Below, piece by piece: positions 17,618-25,797 of a DNA stretch of 64,000 nt. Numbering within the stretch: position 1 is the stretch's first letter; each line of letters opens with the position of its first letter. The DNA comes from an uncultured Thiohalocapsa sp. (GTDB lineage: Bacteria; Pseudomonadota; Gammaproteobacteria; Chromatiales; Chromatiaceae). The DNA lies in NCBI RefSeq assembly GCF_913063425.1, contig NZ_CAJXYK010000006.1, positions 62,001-126,000 of the forward strand, read 5' to 3'. The position numbers were made by a program, and so were the translations under genes. The notes under the pieces are model-generated. The model had not been told where the DNA came from, searched no databases, and worked only from the letters and a program-made list of their open reading frames with translations.

Positions 17618-18763
17618 ATGTCGCGACGGGGACGCCGCTCCCACCGAGCGCGCCCGGTACTGCGGGCAGCCGCCCTTGCCTGCGCCGCCGCCTTGTTCTC
17701 GGCAGGCTGTCAGCAAGCGGGCGACGACACCGCCACCGGCGCGGCGCCGCGCCCGGAGCGCCGCGGCCATCTGGTCACCACCGTCGTCACCGAGCGCGCC
17801 CCCGTCTCCACCCAGCACGAGCGCCCAGGCACCCTGCGCCTGCGCCGGGTGGTGCGCCTGTACGCCGAGGAGGAAGGGCGCATCGAGCAGCTTGACGTCT
17901 TCGAGGGCGACCGGGTCGAGCCCAGCGAGCTGCTGGTGCGGCTGGAGGACGACGTGCTGCGGGCGGAGCTGGACAAGGCCCGCGCGACGCTTGCTCAGGA
18001 GCGCCTCGACCTCAAGCGCTTCCAGGACCTCGCCGCGCGCAACGCCGCCTCCCAGGACGACCTCGCCCAGGCGCGCACGGCGCTGGCCCTGGCGGAGGCC
18101 GACCTGAAGCTGCTGGAGCTGCGCCTCGCCGACACCCGCATCACCGCGCCCTTCGCCGGCATCGTCACCCAGCGCTTCGCCGAGCCCGGCGACTTCGTCA
18201 CCAAGAACACCCAGCTCCTGACCCTCGCCGATCCCGGCTCGCTGGTGGCGGAGATCTACGTCTCCGAGCTGGTGCTGCCGCACATCAGCGCAGGCGACCC
18301 GGCACGCATCCGCATCGATGCCCTGGGCGGAGAACGCTTCGCCGGCGAGATCCTGCGCATCCACCCCACCCTGTCCGAGGCCAACCGCCAGGCCAGGGTG
18401 GAGATCCGCTTCGACGCCATCCCAGCGGGCGCCCGCGCCGGGCAGTTCGTGCGCGCCGAGCTTGCCACCGCTGCCGTCGCCCGGCTGCTGGTGCCCTTCC
18501 GGGCGCTCCGCCAGGACCGCGACGGCCAGTTCGTCTGGGTCATGGACGAAGACGGCCAAGCCGCCCGCCGACCGGTGCGCACCGGCCTGCGCATCGCAGA
18601 CCAGGTCGAGATCCTGCACGGCATCGACGCCGGCGCCCGCGTCATCACCCGCGGCTTCCTCGGCATCGCCGAGGGCGAAAAGCTCACGCGCGTGGACGAC
18701 GACGAAGGCCCCTCCCTCGCCACGCCGGACGCCACGTCCGAGGCCGTGGACAGCATGCCGTGA
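17618..18763 (+). CDS. Periplasmic adaptor lipoprotein of an RND-type efflux pump
   Basis: 381 residues. A basic N-terminus and hydrophobic segment end in FSAGC, a probable lipobox. Then come the split biotinyl-lipoyl domain (VVRLYAEEEGRIEQLDVFEGDRVEPSELLVRLED ... ITAPFAGIVTQRFAEPGDFVTKNTQLLTLAD), a short hairpin (about residues 115-165), and the beta-barrel and membrane-proximal domains. These are features of HlyD/MFP adaptors that join an inner-membrane RND pump to an outer-membrane channel. No RND pump gene follows; the next gene is a fragment of another family overlapping the stop codon, so the operon seems to have been cut here. Confidence 0.88.
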   Translation: MSRRGRRSHRARPVLRAAALACAAALFSAGCQQAGDDTATGAAPRPERRGHLVTTVVTERAPVSTQHERPGTLRLRRVVRLYAEEEGRIEQLDVFEGDRVEPSELLVRLEDDVLRAELDKARATLAQERLDLKRFQDLAARNAASQDDLAQARTALALAEADLKLLELRLADTRITAPFAGIVTQRFAEPGDFVTKNTQLLTLADPGSLVAEIYVSELVLPHISAGDPARIRIDALGGERFAGEILRIHPTLSEANRQARVEIRFDAIPAGARAGQFVRAELATAAVARLLVPFRALRQDRDGQFVWVMDEDGQAARRPVRTGLRIADQVEILHGIDAGARVITRGFLGIAEGEKLTRVDDDEGPSLATPDATSEAVDSMP

Positions 18764-19047
18764 TCGGCTGGAAGGCCCTGAAACAGGCACTGCGGGAGCA
18801 GGAGGGCATCGACGAGGCATCGCCCAAGAAGGTCGTCAAGGCCTGGTACCTCGCCGGGCACCTCACCGAGGATGATTACGTCGCCCTGCTCGCCGCCATC
18901 GACGACCGCAACCGGCTGAGCCACGTCTACGACGCGCAGACGTTCACCGCCATCATAGCCCGACTGCCGGCACACGCCGTGCTGCTGCACCGGGTGCGGC
19001 AGTCGCTTCACGCAGGGCAGCAGGGCGACGGCGCGGCGTTGTCCTGA
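18760..19047 (+). pseudogene. N-terminally truncated HI0074-type nucleotidyltransferase-associated protein
   Basis: 95 residues from a GTG overlapping the adaptor stop. GWKALKQALREQEG, SPKKVVKAWYLAG and DDRNRLSHVYDAQTFTAIIARL match the HI0074 family (four-helix partner, HEPN-like, of minimal nucleotidyltransferases in MenT/MNT-HEPN-type modules). Family members normally have about 40 more residues before FELxWK; here the gene begins right at that point and the nucleotidyltransferase partner is absent. This looks like a deletion junction marking the left edge of the island. It could still be translated by coupling to the adaptor gene. Confidence 0.65.
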
Positions 19048-19178
19048 GGGCTCCCGGTCGCCGCCCCGAACGCAGCCAAAGCCTGCTGGCCGTGCCGCCG
19101 ACGACCCAACGCCCCACTTGCAGCTTACGCTGACGCCATTAGACTCTCCTGGCACACACAGCGCACACGGGCAGTCGC

Positions 19179-22100
19179 GTGTCGGTCATCGACAACGTCA
19201 ACAACCTCCTGGGAGATGACCTGAAGCGGACCCTGGTACCAGGGACGGAGCTGCGGATTGCCGCGGCCACTTTCTCCATTTTCGCGTACGAGGCGCTGAA
19301 GGCCCAACTGGAGCAGATCGACTCGCTCAAGTTCCTGTTCACCGCCCCTGCCTTCGTGCCCGAAGAAGTCACCGACAAGCAGCAGCGGCAGCCGCGTGAA
19401 TTCCACATCCCGAAGGCCGAGCGCGAGCGCAGCTTCTACGGCAGCGAATTCGAGATCCGGCTCAGGAATCGGCTGACCCAGCGCGCCATCGCCCGCGAAT
19501 GTGCGGATTGGATTCGCCGCAAGGCGCAATTCCGCTCCAACGCCACCGCTGCGCCGATGCAGCAGTTCGCCTGCGTGCGCGCGGAAGCCGCCGCCACGCT
19601 CTACCAGCCCTTGCAGGGATTCTCGGCCGTCGACCTCGGCTACCAGCGCGGCGAAGCCCTGTCCAGCCTGGTCACGCGCCTCGACGAACCGACCACGGTG
19701 CAGGCTTTCACCGGCATGTTCGATCAACTCTGGAGCGCATCGGACAAGGTCGAGGACGTCACCCAGCGCCTCATCGACCACATCGCATCGGTCTATCAGG
19801 AGAACGAGCCGGAGCGCGTCTACTTCCTGATGCTGTACACCATCTTCAACGAGTTCCTCGAGGATCTCAGCGAAGACGTGCTGCCGCGTGACAAGACGGG
19901 CTGGCAGGACAGCGCCATCTGGCGCACGCTCTACAACTTCCAGCGCGACGCGGCCACCGGCATCATCAACAAGCTGGAAACCTTCAACGGCTGCATCCTG
20001 GCCGACAGCGTAGGACTCGGCAAGACCTTCACCGCGCTCGCCGTCATCAAGTATTACGAGCTGCGCAACCGCGATGTGCTGGTGCTCTGCCCCAAGAAGC
20101 TCGCCGACAACTGGCTCACCTACAACCGCAAGCTCGTCACCAACACCCTCGCAGAGGATCGCTTCCGCTACGACGTGCTCTGCCACACCGACCTGCAACG
20201 CGACAGCGGGTCCTCGTTCGGCACGCCGCTGAACCAGGTCAACTGGGGCAACTACGACCTGGTCGTCATCGACGAGTCCCACAACTTCCGCAACGACGAC
20301 GTCTACAAAGACCGCGAGACCCGCTACCACCGCCTGATGCAGCGTGTCATCCGTGCCGGCGTCAAGACCAAGGTGCTGATGCTCTCCGCCACCCCGGTCA
20401 ACAACCGCTTCAGCGACCTCAAGAACCAGCTCGCCCTGGCCTACGAGGGCGAAACCGGCGCGCTCGATGAGAAGCTCAAGATCGGCCGCAGCGTCAACCA
20501 GGTCTTCCGCCAGGCCCAACGCGCCTTCAACGAGTGGTCCCGGCGCCCGCCGGAGGAACGCACCCCGGAGGCCATCCTGGGCGCCCTGGACTTCGACTTC
20601 TTCGAGCTGCTGGACAGCGTCACCATCGCCCGCTCCCGCCGCCACATCGAGACCTTCTACGACACCGCCGAGATCGGCAGCTTCCCGGAGCGCGCACGGC
20701 CGCAGTCCATCCACAGCGAGCTGACGCATCGACCGGACGTGATGGGCTTCAATGCCATCGTCACCGAGCTGAACCAGCTGTTGCTCGCGGTCTACATCCC
20801 GCTCAGCTATGTCTTCGACAGCAAGCTGGCCAAGTACCAGGCCCTCTACGACACTCAAGTCGGCGGCGGTCGCGCCGACCTGCGCCAGGAAGACCGCGAG
20901 CGTGCCCTGCGCGCGCTGATGCGGGTCAACCTGCTGAAGCGGCTGGAGAGCTCCGTGCACGCATTCCGGCTGACCCTCGACAAGCTGCGGCGCAACCATG
21001 CCGCGACGCTCGCGCGCATCGAGACCTTCCGCAAGACCGGACGCGATGAAGACGCGGACGGCAACCACAACAGCACCGCGCCGGACGACGACCTGTTCCA
21101 GGATATCGATGATGACGATGCCGCCGCCGGCCTCATCGGCGGCAAGGTCCGCATCGCGCTCGCGGACATGGACCTGACCTCCTGGGAGCGCGACCTGCGC
21201 GCGGACCTGGGCGTGCTGGACGCTCTGCACGCCGAGATGGCCCGCATCACCCCGGAGCACGACGCCAAGCTCCAGGACCTGCGCACCCTGATCAACAGCA
21301 AGCTCGCCTCGCCCATCAACCCGGGCAACCGCAAGGTGCTGCTGTTCACGGCCTTCGCGGACACGGCGGACTACCTCTATGCCAACCTCGCGCAGCCGCT
21401 GCGGCAAGCTCACGGCATCCACACCGGCAAGGTCACCGGCGCCGACGGCCCCAAGTCCACGCTCCCCAGATACTACGACTTTCAGTCCCTGCTGACCCTG
21501 TTCGCACCGCGCGCCAAGCGCAAAGCCGAGATCCTGCCGGACGAGCCCGCAGAGCTGGACCTGCTGATCGCCACCGACTGCATCTCCGAAGGGCAGAACC
21601 TGCAGGACTGCGACTACCTGGTCAATTACGACATCCACTGGAACCCGGTGCGCATCATCCAGCGCTTCGGGCGCATCGACCGGATCGGCTCCCCCAACGC
21701 CTGCATCCAGCTGGTCAACTTCTGGCCGGCCATCACGCTGGATGACTACATCAACCTCAAGGAACGGGTCGAGAACCGCATGGTCATCGTCGACGCCGTC
21801 GGCACCGGCAACGACAACCCGCTGAGCCCCGCTGCCGAAAACGACCTCGCCTACCGCAAGGAGCAGCTGCGTCGGCTCCAGGACGAGGTGGTCGAGATCG
21901 AAGACCTCAAGACCGGCGTCGCCATCACCGACCTCGGGCTCAACGACTTCCGCATGGACCTGCTGAATTACCTCAAGACCCACCGGGACCTGCCGGGTCT
22001 GCCCAACGGCCTGCACGCCGTGGTGCCCGCCGAGCCCGATAAGGGCCTGGTGCCGGGCGTGCTGTTCGTGCTCCGCAACCGCAACCACGGGGTCAACATC

Positions 22101-22481
22101 CAGCAGCAGAACCGGCTGCACCCCTACTACCTGATCTACCTCGCCGACGACGGTCGCGTCGTCGCCAACCACAGGGAGGCCAAGCGCCTGCTGGACCTGG
22201 CCCGCGCCGCCTGCAAGGGCCGCACCGAGCCCATGCACGCCGTCTGCCGGCGCTTCAACGCCGCCACCGACGACGGCCGCGACATGCGCCGCTGCTCGGA
22301 CCTGCTCGACGCCGCCATCCACGCCATGATCGAGCAGAAGGCCGCCGACGACATCGACAGCCTCTTCACCGGCCAGCGCACCACGGCGCTGGTGGACGAC
22401 ATCCAGGGGCTGGACGACTTCGAGCTGATCAACTTCCTGGTGGTACTGGCGCCGGAGCCCGGCGCCGACCCTGCGGCATGA
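19179..22481 (+). CDS. SNF2-type helicase with PLD-like N-terminal domain (defence-island helicase)
   Basis: 1100 residues, GTG start. The N-terminal 170 residues (VNNLLGDDLKRTLVPGTELRIAAATFSIFAYEAL) resemble the PLD-like domains that precede some anti-phage helicases, but no HxK catalytic motif is visible. The motor has ILADSVGLGKTFTALAV (Walker A), LVVIDESHNFRN (motif II), LMLSATPVNN (III), LIATDCISEGQNLQDCDYLVNYD (V) and IIQRFGRIDRIGS (VI). It is coupled to DUF4391 by an ATGA overlap. Further downstream lie type III mod and res genes, a neighbourhood that points to phage defence by a DNA-translocating ATPase. The exact role is unknown. Confidence 0.88.
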   Translation: MSVIDNVNNLLGDDLKRTLVPGTELRIAAATFSIFAYEALKAQLEQIDSLKFLFTAPAFVPEEVTDKQQRQPREFHIPKAERERSFYGSEFEIRLRNRLTQRAIARECADWIRRKAQFRSNATAAPMQQFACVRAEAAATLYQPLQGFSAVDLGYQRGEALSSLVTRLDEPTTVQAFTGMFDQLWSASDKVEDVTQRLIDHIASVYQENEPERVYFLMLYTIFNEFLEDLSEDVLPRDKTGWQDSAIWRTLYNFQRDAATGIINKLETFNGCILADSVGLGKTFTALAVIKYYELRNRDVLVLCPKKLADNWLTYNRKLVTNTLAEDRFRYDVLCHTDLQRDSGSSFGTPLNQVNWGNYDLVVIDESHNFRNDDVYKDRETRYHRLMQRVIRAGVKTKVLMLSATPVNNRFSDLKNQLALAYEGETGALDEKLKIGRSVNQVFRQAQRAFNEWSRRPPEERTPEAILGALDFDFFELLDSVTIARSRRHIETFYDTAEIGSFPERARPQSIHSELTHRPDVMGFNAIVTELNQLLLAVYIPLSYVFDSKLAKYQALYDTQVGGGRADLRQEDRERALRALMRVNLLKRLESSVHAFRLTLDKLRRNHAATLARIETFRKTGRDEDADGNHNSTAPDDDLFQDIDDDDAAAGLIGGKVRIALADMDLTSWERDLRADLGVLDALHAEMARITPEHDAKLQDLRTLINSKLASPINPGNRKVLLFTAFADTADYLYANLAQPLRQAHGIHTGKVTGADGPKSTLPRYYDFQSLLTLFAPRAKRKAEILPDEPAELDLLIATDCISEGQNLQDCDYLVNYDIHWNPVRIIQRFGRIDRIGSPNACIQLVNFWPAITLDDYINLKERVENRMVIVDAVGTGNDNPLSPAAENDLAYRKEQLRRLQDEVVEIEDLKTGVAITDLGLNDFRMDLLNYLKTHRDLPGLPNGLHAVVPAEPDKGLVPGVLFVLRNRNHGVNIQQQNRLHPYYLIYLADDGRVVANHREAKRLLDLARAACKGRTEPMHAVCRRFNAATDDGRDMRRCSDLLDAAIHAMIEQKAADDIDSLFTGQRTTALVDDIQGLDDFELINFLVVLAPEPGADPAA

Positions 22482-23185
22482 GCGGCTTGTTCGCCTTTCC
22501 GGATCGTGCCGCGGTCAACCGGCTCCTGCCCAAGACCCGGCTCACCGAGTTTCTGCGCCAGGCGGGCACCGGCGGTCGCGCACCGGTAAGACTGCGCGAG
22601 CGCCTCGCGGCGCAGGTGCAGGACATCGTCTGGGCCTACAAGCTGGCGCCGGAGACCATCAATCTGCCTGCCGGCAGCGGGGCCGAGGAGATCCAGGTCT
22701 TTCGCGTGCTGCTGAAGGGCGCCGAGCTGGACCACGACCTGTTGCGCGCCGTCGACCGCGCCGTCAGCTTTCCTGTCTGGTTCGAGCTGCATCACGCCCG
22801 CGGGGAGGGGGCGGACAACGGGCTGATCCAGCCCATCGCCGCACCCAAACGACCGCACGCCACCGACACCGCCAGACAGGTCCTCGGCGACTACCTGACG
22901 GGCGCGCCACAAGCCGCGAGCACCACCAGAGCACCGCTGCCGCCCGCGCTGAACCTGGGCGCCCTGCACACGGCCATGCTGCAAAGCCTGATCCCGCTCG
23001 CGCCACGCCCCGGCGAAGACCTGCGGTCGCAGCTCGAACGCCTCAACGAGCTGCGCGGGAAACAGCGCGAGCTGGACCGGCTGGAGGCACGGCTGCGGCG
23101 CGAGGCCCAGTTCAACCGCAAGGTGGCGCTGAACCGGCAGGTGCGGGCGTTGCGGGAGGCGCTTCAGGCGCTCGGCGCGGACTGA
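22478..23185 (+). CDS. DUF4391 domain protein
   Basis: 235 residues. The pattern LFAFPDRAAVNRLLPKTRLTEF, IVWAYKLAPETINLPAG, EEIQVFRVLLKG and a C-terminal basic coiled coil (ELDRLEARLRREAQFNRKVALNRQVRALREAL) is that of DUF4391. I know these as neighbours of SNF2/type III defence genes; no enzymatic motif is evident. Its ATG overlaps the helicase TGA (ATGA), so the two are made together and probably form a complex. A stretch of its middle (APLPPAL...LHTAMLQSLIP) is repeated in a degraded copy at 24896. Confidence 0.8.
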   Translation: MSGLFAFPDRAAVNRLLPKTRLTEFLRQAGTGGRAPVRLRERLAAQVQDIVWAYKLAPETINLPAGSGAEEIQVFRVLLKGAELDHDLLRAVDRAVSFPVWFELHHARGEGADNGLIQPIAAPKRPHATDTARQVLGDYLTGAPQAASTTRAPLPPALNLGALHTAMLQSLIPLAPRPGEDLRSQLERLNELRGKQRELDRLEARLRREAQFNRKVALNRQVRALREALQALGAD

Positions 23186-23285
23186 GCGACGATCCTCCGC
23201 ACCGTCCCAGGGCAGTTCAAGGTGCGGTCCACGGTATCCGGAACAGGTGCTATGCTCCGACCTATTCAAGCCACGGAGCCATGCC

Positions 23286-23555
23286 ATGACAGTCCGTTTT
23301 TCCGAAGATGTCGTGCCGCTGAGCGACCTCAAGACCAACCCCGGCCGCATCGTGCGCCACAGCACTGAGGCCCGCCGCCCGGTGCTGCTCACCAGCCGCG
23401 GCCGTGGTGTCGCCGTGCTGCAGTCGCTGTCGGCCTATGAGCAGGCTGCGGAGGAGCGCGAGTTCATGCGTGCCGTCGTGGCAGGTCTCGCCGACCTCGA
23501 CGACGGACGCGAGGTCTCCCTCGCCGACGCCAAGGCCGAGCTCGGCATCGACTGA
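23286..23555 (+). CDS. Phd/YefM-family antitoxin without a toxin
   Basis: 89 residues. VVPLSDLKTNPGRIVRHSTEARRPVLLTSRGRGVAVLQSLSAYEQ is the Phd/YefM DNA-binding fold; the C-terminal tail is acidic (ADLDDGREVSLADAKAELGI), as expected for a toxin-wrapping segment. The start is the ATG at 23286, with GGAG about eight bases upstream. No RelE/ParE/Doc gene follows; instead there is a NACHT gene fragment. It may be an orphan antitoxin, act in trans (anti-addiction), or have lost its toxin when the region was rearranged. Confidence 0.85.
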   Translation: MTVRFSEDVVPLSDLKTNPGRIVRHSTEARRPVLLTSRGRGVAVLQSLSAYEQAAEEREFMRAVVAGLADLDDGREVSLADAKAELGID

Positions 23556-23586
23556 CGCGCGGAACGCAAGAAGATCGAGCGCGTAG

Positions 23587-23790
23587 ACGAAAAAGGCCAA
23601 CACCGAACCGGTGCCGATGACCACCGCCATCAAGGCCATCGCCCGCACCGTGGTGCTCGGCAACCCCGGCGGCGGCAAGACCACCCTCGCCCAAAAGCTG
23701 GTGCACCTGCTGACCACCCGCCCCGACGACCCGCACGTCGCCGGTGGCCGGCTGACACCGCTGTTCGTCACCCTGCGGGGCTACACCTAG
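23587..23790 (+). pseudogene. Fragment of a NACHT-type NTPase
   Basis: An open stretch of 67 codons (possible starts at 23611 GTG or 23617 ATG) encodes AIKAIARTVVLGNPGGGKTTLAQKL, then a spacer, RLTPLFVTLRGY, then a stop. The P-loop GNPGGGKTT followed about 35 residues later by hydrophobic-P-LFVTLR-Y is the beginning of a NACHT domain (bacterial NLR-like, AVAST-related). Complete proteins have hundreds of residues before and after. This is a relic of a lost defence gene, or a mini-ORF. Confidence 0.55.
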
Positions 23791-24104
23791 TACAACTTTG
23801 GAACGCCCGCACCGAGCCCCGACGGACGCACTGCCCTTCGGCCCATTGCAAGTCTCCCCCGGCCAGCAGCAGATCATTGAGGACTGGGTGACAAAGCGGC
23901 TCAGTATCGTCCGACATGAACCGCATGCCGAAACTAGCCGGTAATGCGGCGCGGCGTGGTCGACTCGCCGGCGGTCTTGATCGTAACTCCGACCACCACG
24001 TAACCAGGGCGACGGGACGCAGAGCGTCCGCCCCAGCTCCCACGCTGGAGCGTGGGAGCCAGAGGCCGGCCCGTGGTCGGACTTATGATCGACGCCTCGC
24101 CGGC
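23791..24104. other. Gene-free stretch with one hairpin
   Basis: No convincing gene on either strand. A short frame near 23829-23945 (LPFGPLQVSPGQQQIIEDWVT) could be the tail of a lost gene, but I do not recognise it. The hairpin at 24036-24059 is the only clear structure. Confidence 0.5.
24036..24059. repeat. Perfect 24-bp hairpin (11-bp arms)
   Basis: GCTCCCACGCT-GG-AGCGTGGGAGC. It lies just beyond the uma2 stop codon. It could terminate uma2 transcription, but the lack of a T-run and the style (CCCACGCT/AGCGTGGG) look more like a dispersed REP-type palindrome. Confidence 0.75.
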
Positions 24105-24779
24105 TCATCCGATGCTGCTTGGTCGGGCAGAGGCTTGGGCTTTAGTGGAGCGCTTGTCCCAGCTGTGCCCCCCTCTCATCGTGTGATCGCCGAAGCTCGC
24201 GGCAACACGGCGAACGGGCCAGCTCCAGAGGTTGGAGAGATCGAGCTCCAGGGCGTCGAAGGGTGCGGCCTTGATGGCGTCGTTTCCCGATGCCTCGGCA
24301 AGGAGGCGCCAGTCTCCGTTGTCCAGACCGTAAGCCTCGAGGGTCTTGCCGACTGGATCGACCAGCCACGCGCAGCCGACGCCGTAGTGGGCGTAGATCG
24401 GCATCTTGACCTCCCGATCTTTGCTGGCGGTCGAGGGCGAGAGGATCTCGCAGACCCAATCCGGAACGACCTCGAAGCGGTGCCCTTCTGGAATCCGTGG
24501 CATGCGCTCTTTGCGCCAGCCGGCAAGATCGGGAACGACGACCTCCCGGTCGATGACGAAGTGGAGCTCCGGCTCCACCAGAATCCACCAGCCGCCGGGG
24601 CCGCCGCGCCCGCGACCGTAAGCGCTGCCGATGTCGATGCTGAGCTCGGTTTCCGCCCCCGCGTGGGGACCTGCCGGGCGCGGCTGGGTGTGCAGCTGGC
24701 CATTGAGGATCTCGCCGGTCAGGCCTTCCGGAAGCGCTTCGAGCTGCTCGTACAGCGTTCGTTTGCAGGCGTGTTGCAT
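24105..24779 (-). CDS. Uma2-family (DUF820) putative endonuclease
   Basis: 224 residues from the ATG at 24779 (MQHACKRTLYEQL). The restriction-endonuclease-like core is clear: LPEGLTGEILNGQL, VVVPDLAGWRKERMP, PDWVCEILSPSTASKDREVKMPIYAHYGVGCAWLVDP. The conserved PD, E-x-LSPST and D...K residues of the PD-(D/E)XK fold are present. Uma2 proteins are abundant in some genomes, and their biology is poorly known. The C-terminus runs about 30 residues past the normal end (GGHSWDKRSTKAQASARPSS), suggesting stop loss or fusion to unrelated DNA. It is the only minus-strand gene in the island. Confidence 0.85.
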   Translation of the reverse strand: MQHACKRTLYEQLEALPEGLTGEILNGQLHTQPRPAGPHAGAETELSIDIGSAYGRGRGGPGGWWILVEPELHFVIDREVVVPDLAGWRKERMPRIPEGHRFEVVPDWVCEILSPSTASKDREVKMPIYAHYGVGCAWLVDPVGKTLEAYGLDNGDWRLLAEASGNDAIKAAPFDALELDLSNLWSWPVRRVAASFGDHTMRGGHSWDKRSTKAQASARPSSIG

Positions 24780-24895
24780 GGCTGCTGTGTTGTCCGGCCG
24801 CGGCGGGATGCCGGCTGCTTCGATGGCTGAAGATACTCCGATCTCGGGCTCGCCAACGAACAACCGGTGTCAGATTGCCTCGCCGACGGCCCGTC

Positions 24896-25033
24896 AAAGA
24901 CATCGACAGCCTGTTCACGGGCGAGCCGCAACCGGCGCACACCCCGCGCGCACCGCTGCCGCCGGCGCTCGACCCGGGTACCCTGCAAGCGGCCATGCTG
25001 CAAAGCCCGATTCCGCTGCCGCCGCGCCCGCGT
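24896..25033 (+). pseudogene. Chimeric scar: helicase C-terminus joined to an internal DUF4391 segment
   Basis: KDIDSLFTGE matches the end of the SNF2 helicase (DDIDSLFTGQ, near 22352). Fifteen residues later APLPPALDPGTLQAAMLQSPIPLPPRPR matches the middle of DUF4391 (near 22933). In the intact genes these stretches are about 580 bases apart; here they are about 20 codons apart in one frame. It is a decayed second copy of the helicase-DUF4391 pair with an internal deletion. Confidence 0.65.
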
Positions 25034-25091
25034 GCTGGGCAGCCTGCCCGCCGTGGCCGAAGGTCAGAACAGGCGAGGGCTGTTCGGTGCC

Positions 25092-25166
25092 TCAGAGGAT
25101 GCCGTAATCGAGGTCCACGCGATAGGGCAGCGCCTGGCCTGCAACCGCGCGTCGCGCGCCCGGCAT
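25092..25166 (-). pseudogene. Possible nucleotidyltransferase C-terminal relic
   Basis: A 24-residue minus-strand frame ends ALPYRVDLDYGIL. LP-[YFW]-RVD-[LV] followed by an aromatic pair is the end of the MNT/HI0073-type nucleotidyltransferase fold. It is too short to be certain. It would suit the HI0074-type fragment at the island's left edge. Confidence 0.3.
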
Positions 25167-25200
25167 CTCGGTCTGTGCAGGGCTCCACCGACGGGCTACT

Positions 25201-25220
25201 CTGTACGTCTTCCGGTACAG
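25201..25220. promoter_or_regulatory. Candidate YefM operator
   Basis: CTGTACGTCTTCCGGTACAG: arms CTGTAC/GTACAG around 8 bases, ending 14 bases before the yefM ATG. YefM-YoeB autoregulation in E. coli uses palindromes with a TGTACA core, so this is a good candidate for self-repression of the pair. Confidence 0.6.
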
Positions 25221-25234
25221 ATCAAGCCAAAGCC

Positions 25235-25495
25235 ATGCAATCCCTCACCACCACGGAACTGCGCGCCAACCTCAAAGACGTGCTGGACCACATCAACGAC
25301 GACCGTGAGCCCGTGACCATCCGCCGGGCCGGCGGCAAGGGGGTCGTGCTGCTGGACGCGGAGGACTACGCCAGCATCATCGAGACGCTCCACCTGGTGC
25401 GCCACCCGGCCAATGCGGAGCGGCTGCAACGCGGCATGGCTCAGCACCGCGCCGGCGAGGCCACCGAAATCGATGTTGCGCCTTACCTGGACTGA
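25235..25495 (+). CDS. yefM: Antitoxin YefM (Phd/YefM family)
   Basis: 86 residues. LTTTELRANLKDVLDHINDDREPVTIRRAGGKGVVLLDAEDYASIIETLHLVRHPANAERLQRGM follows YefM closely, including the ETLHL-x-R-P-x-N-A-x-R-L hallmark. It neutralises the YoeB toxin by its C-terminal tail and represses its own operon. The yoeB start lies inside its last codons (23-base overlap), so the two are translationally coupled. The palindrome at 25201-25220 is the likely operator. Confidence 0.93.
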   Translation: MQSLTTTELRANLKDVLDHINDDREPVTIRRAGGKGVVLLDAEDYASIIETLHLVRHPANAERLQRGMAQHRAGEATEIDVAPYLD

Positions 25496-25748
25496 GACCG
25501 GTCTGGCGGATCTGCGCTGGTGGGCGCAGCAGCCCCCCCAGAAGGACCAGAAGAAGCTCAAGCGCATCATCCAGCTCTGCCGCGCCGCCTGCCGCGAGCC
25601 GACCACCGGCATCGGCAAGCCGGAGCCGCTGCGTTTCGACTACCAGGGCTACTGGTCGCGGCGCATCGACCGGGAGCATCGCCTGGTCTACGCCTTCGAC
25701 GACGCCGTCGTCACCGTGATCCAGTGCCGCTGCCATTTTGAGCGCTGA
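25473..25748 (+). CDS. yoeB: mRNA endonuclease toxin YoeB (Txe/YoeB family)
   Basis: 91 residues. LTWTETGLADLRWWAQQ at the start, LKRIIQLCRAACREP, then GIGKPEPLRFDYQGYWSRRIDREHRLVYAF, the best conserved YoeB block with the catalytic Glu, Arg and terminal His region (CRCHFE). YoeB cuts mRNA at the ribosomal A site. It is complete, with all key positions present, so this is likely a working toxin-antitoxin pair that would stabilise the island. Confidence 0.94.
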   Translation: MLRLTWTETGLADLRWWAQQPPQKDQKKLKRIIQLCRAACREPTTGIGKPEPLRFDYQGYWSRRIDREHRLVYAFDDAVVTVIQCRCHFER

Positions 25749-25797
25749 CCGTGCCCCGCACACCGGCCATAACGGACCCATCCCCAACAGACCGACC

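Noticed and set aside
19125-22322. Minus-strand open frame of 1065 codons opposite the SNF2 helicase
   Set aside because: High-GC antisense shadow: the plus strand encodes all helicase motifs, while the minus product is Val/Ala/Gln-rich without any family pattern.
24142-25188. Minus-strand frame of 348 codons over uma2 and the scar
   Set aside because: Arg/Pro-rich out-of-frame reading of the real Uma2 gene.
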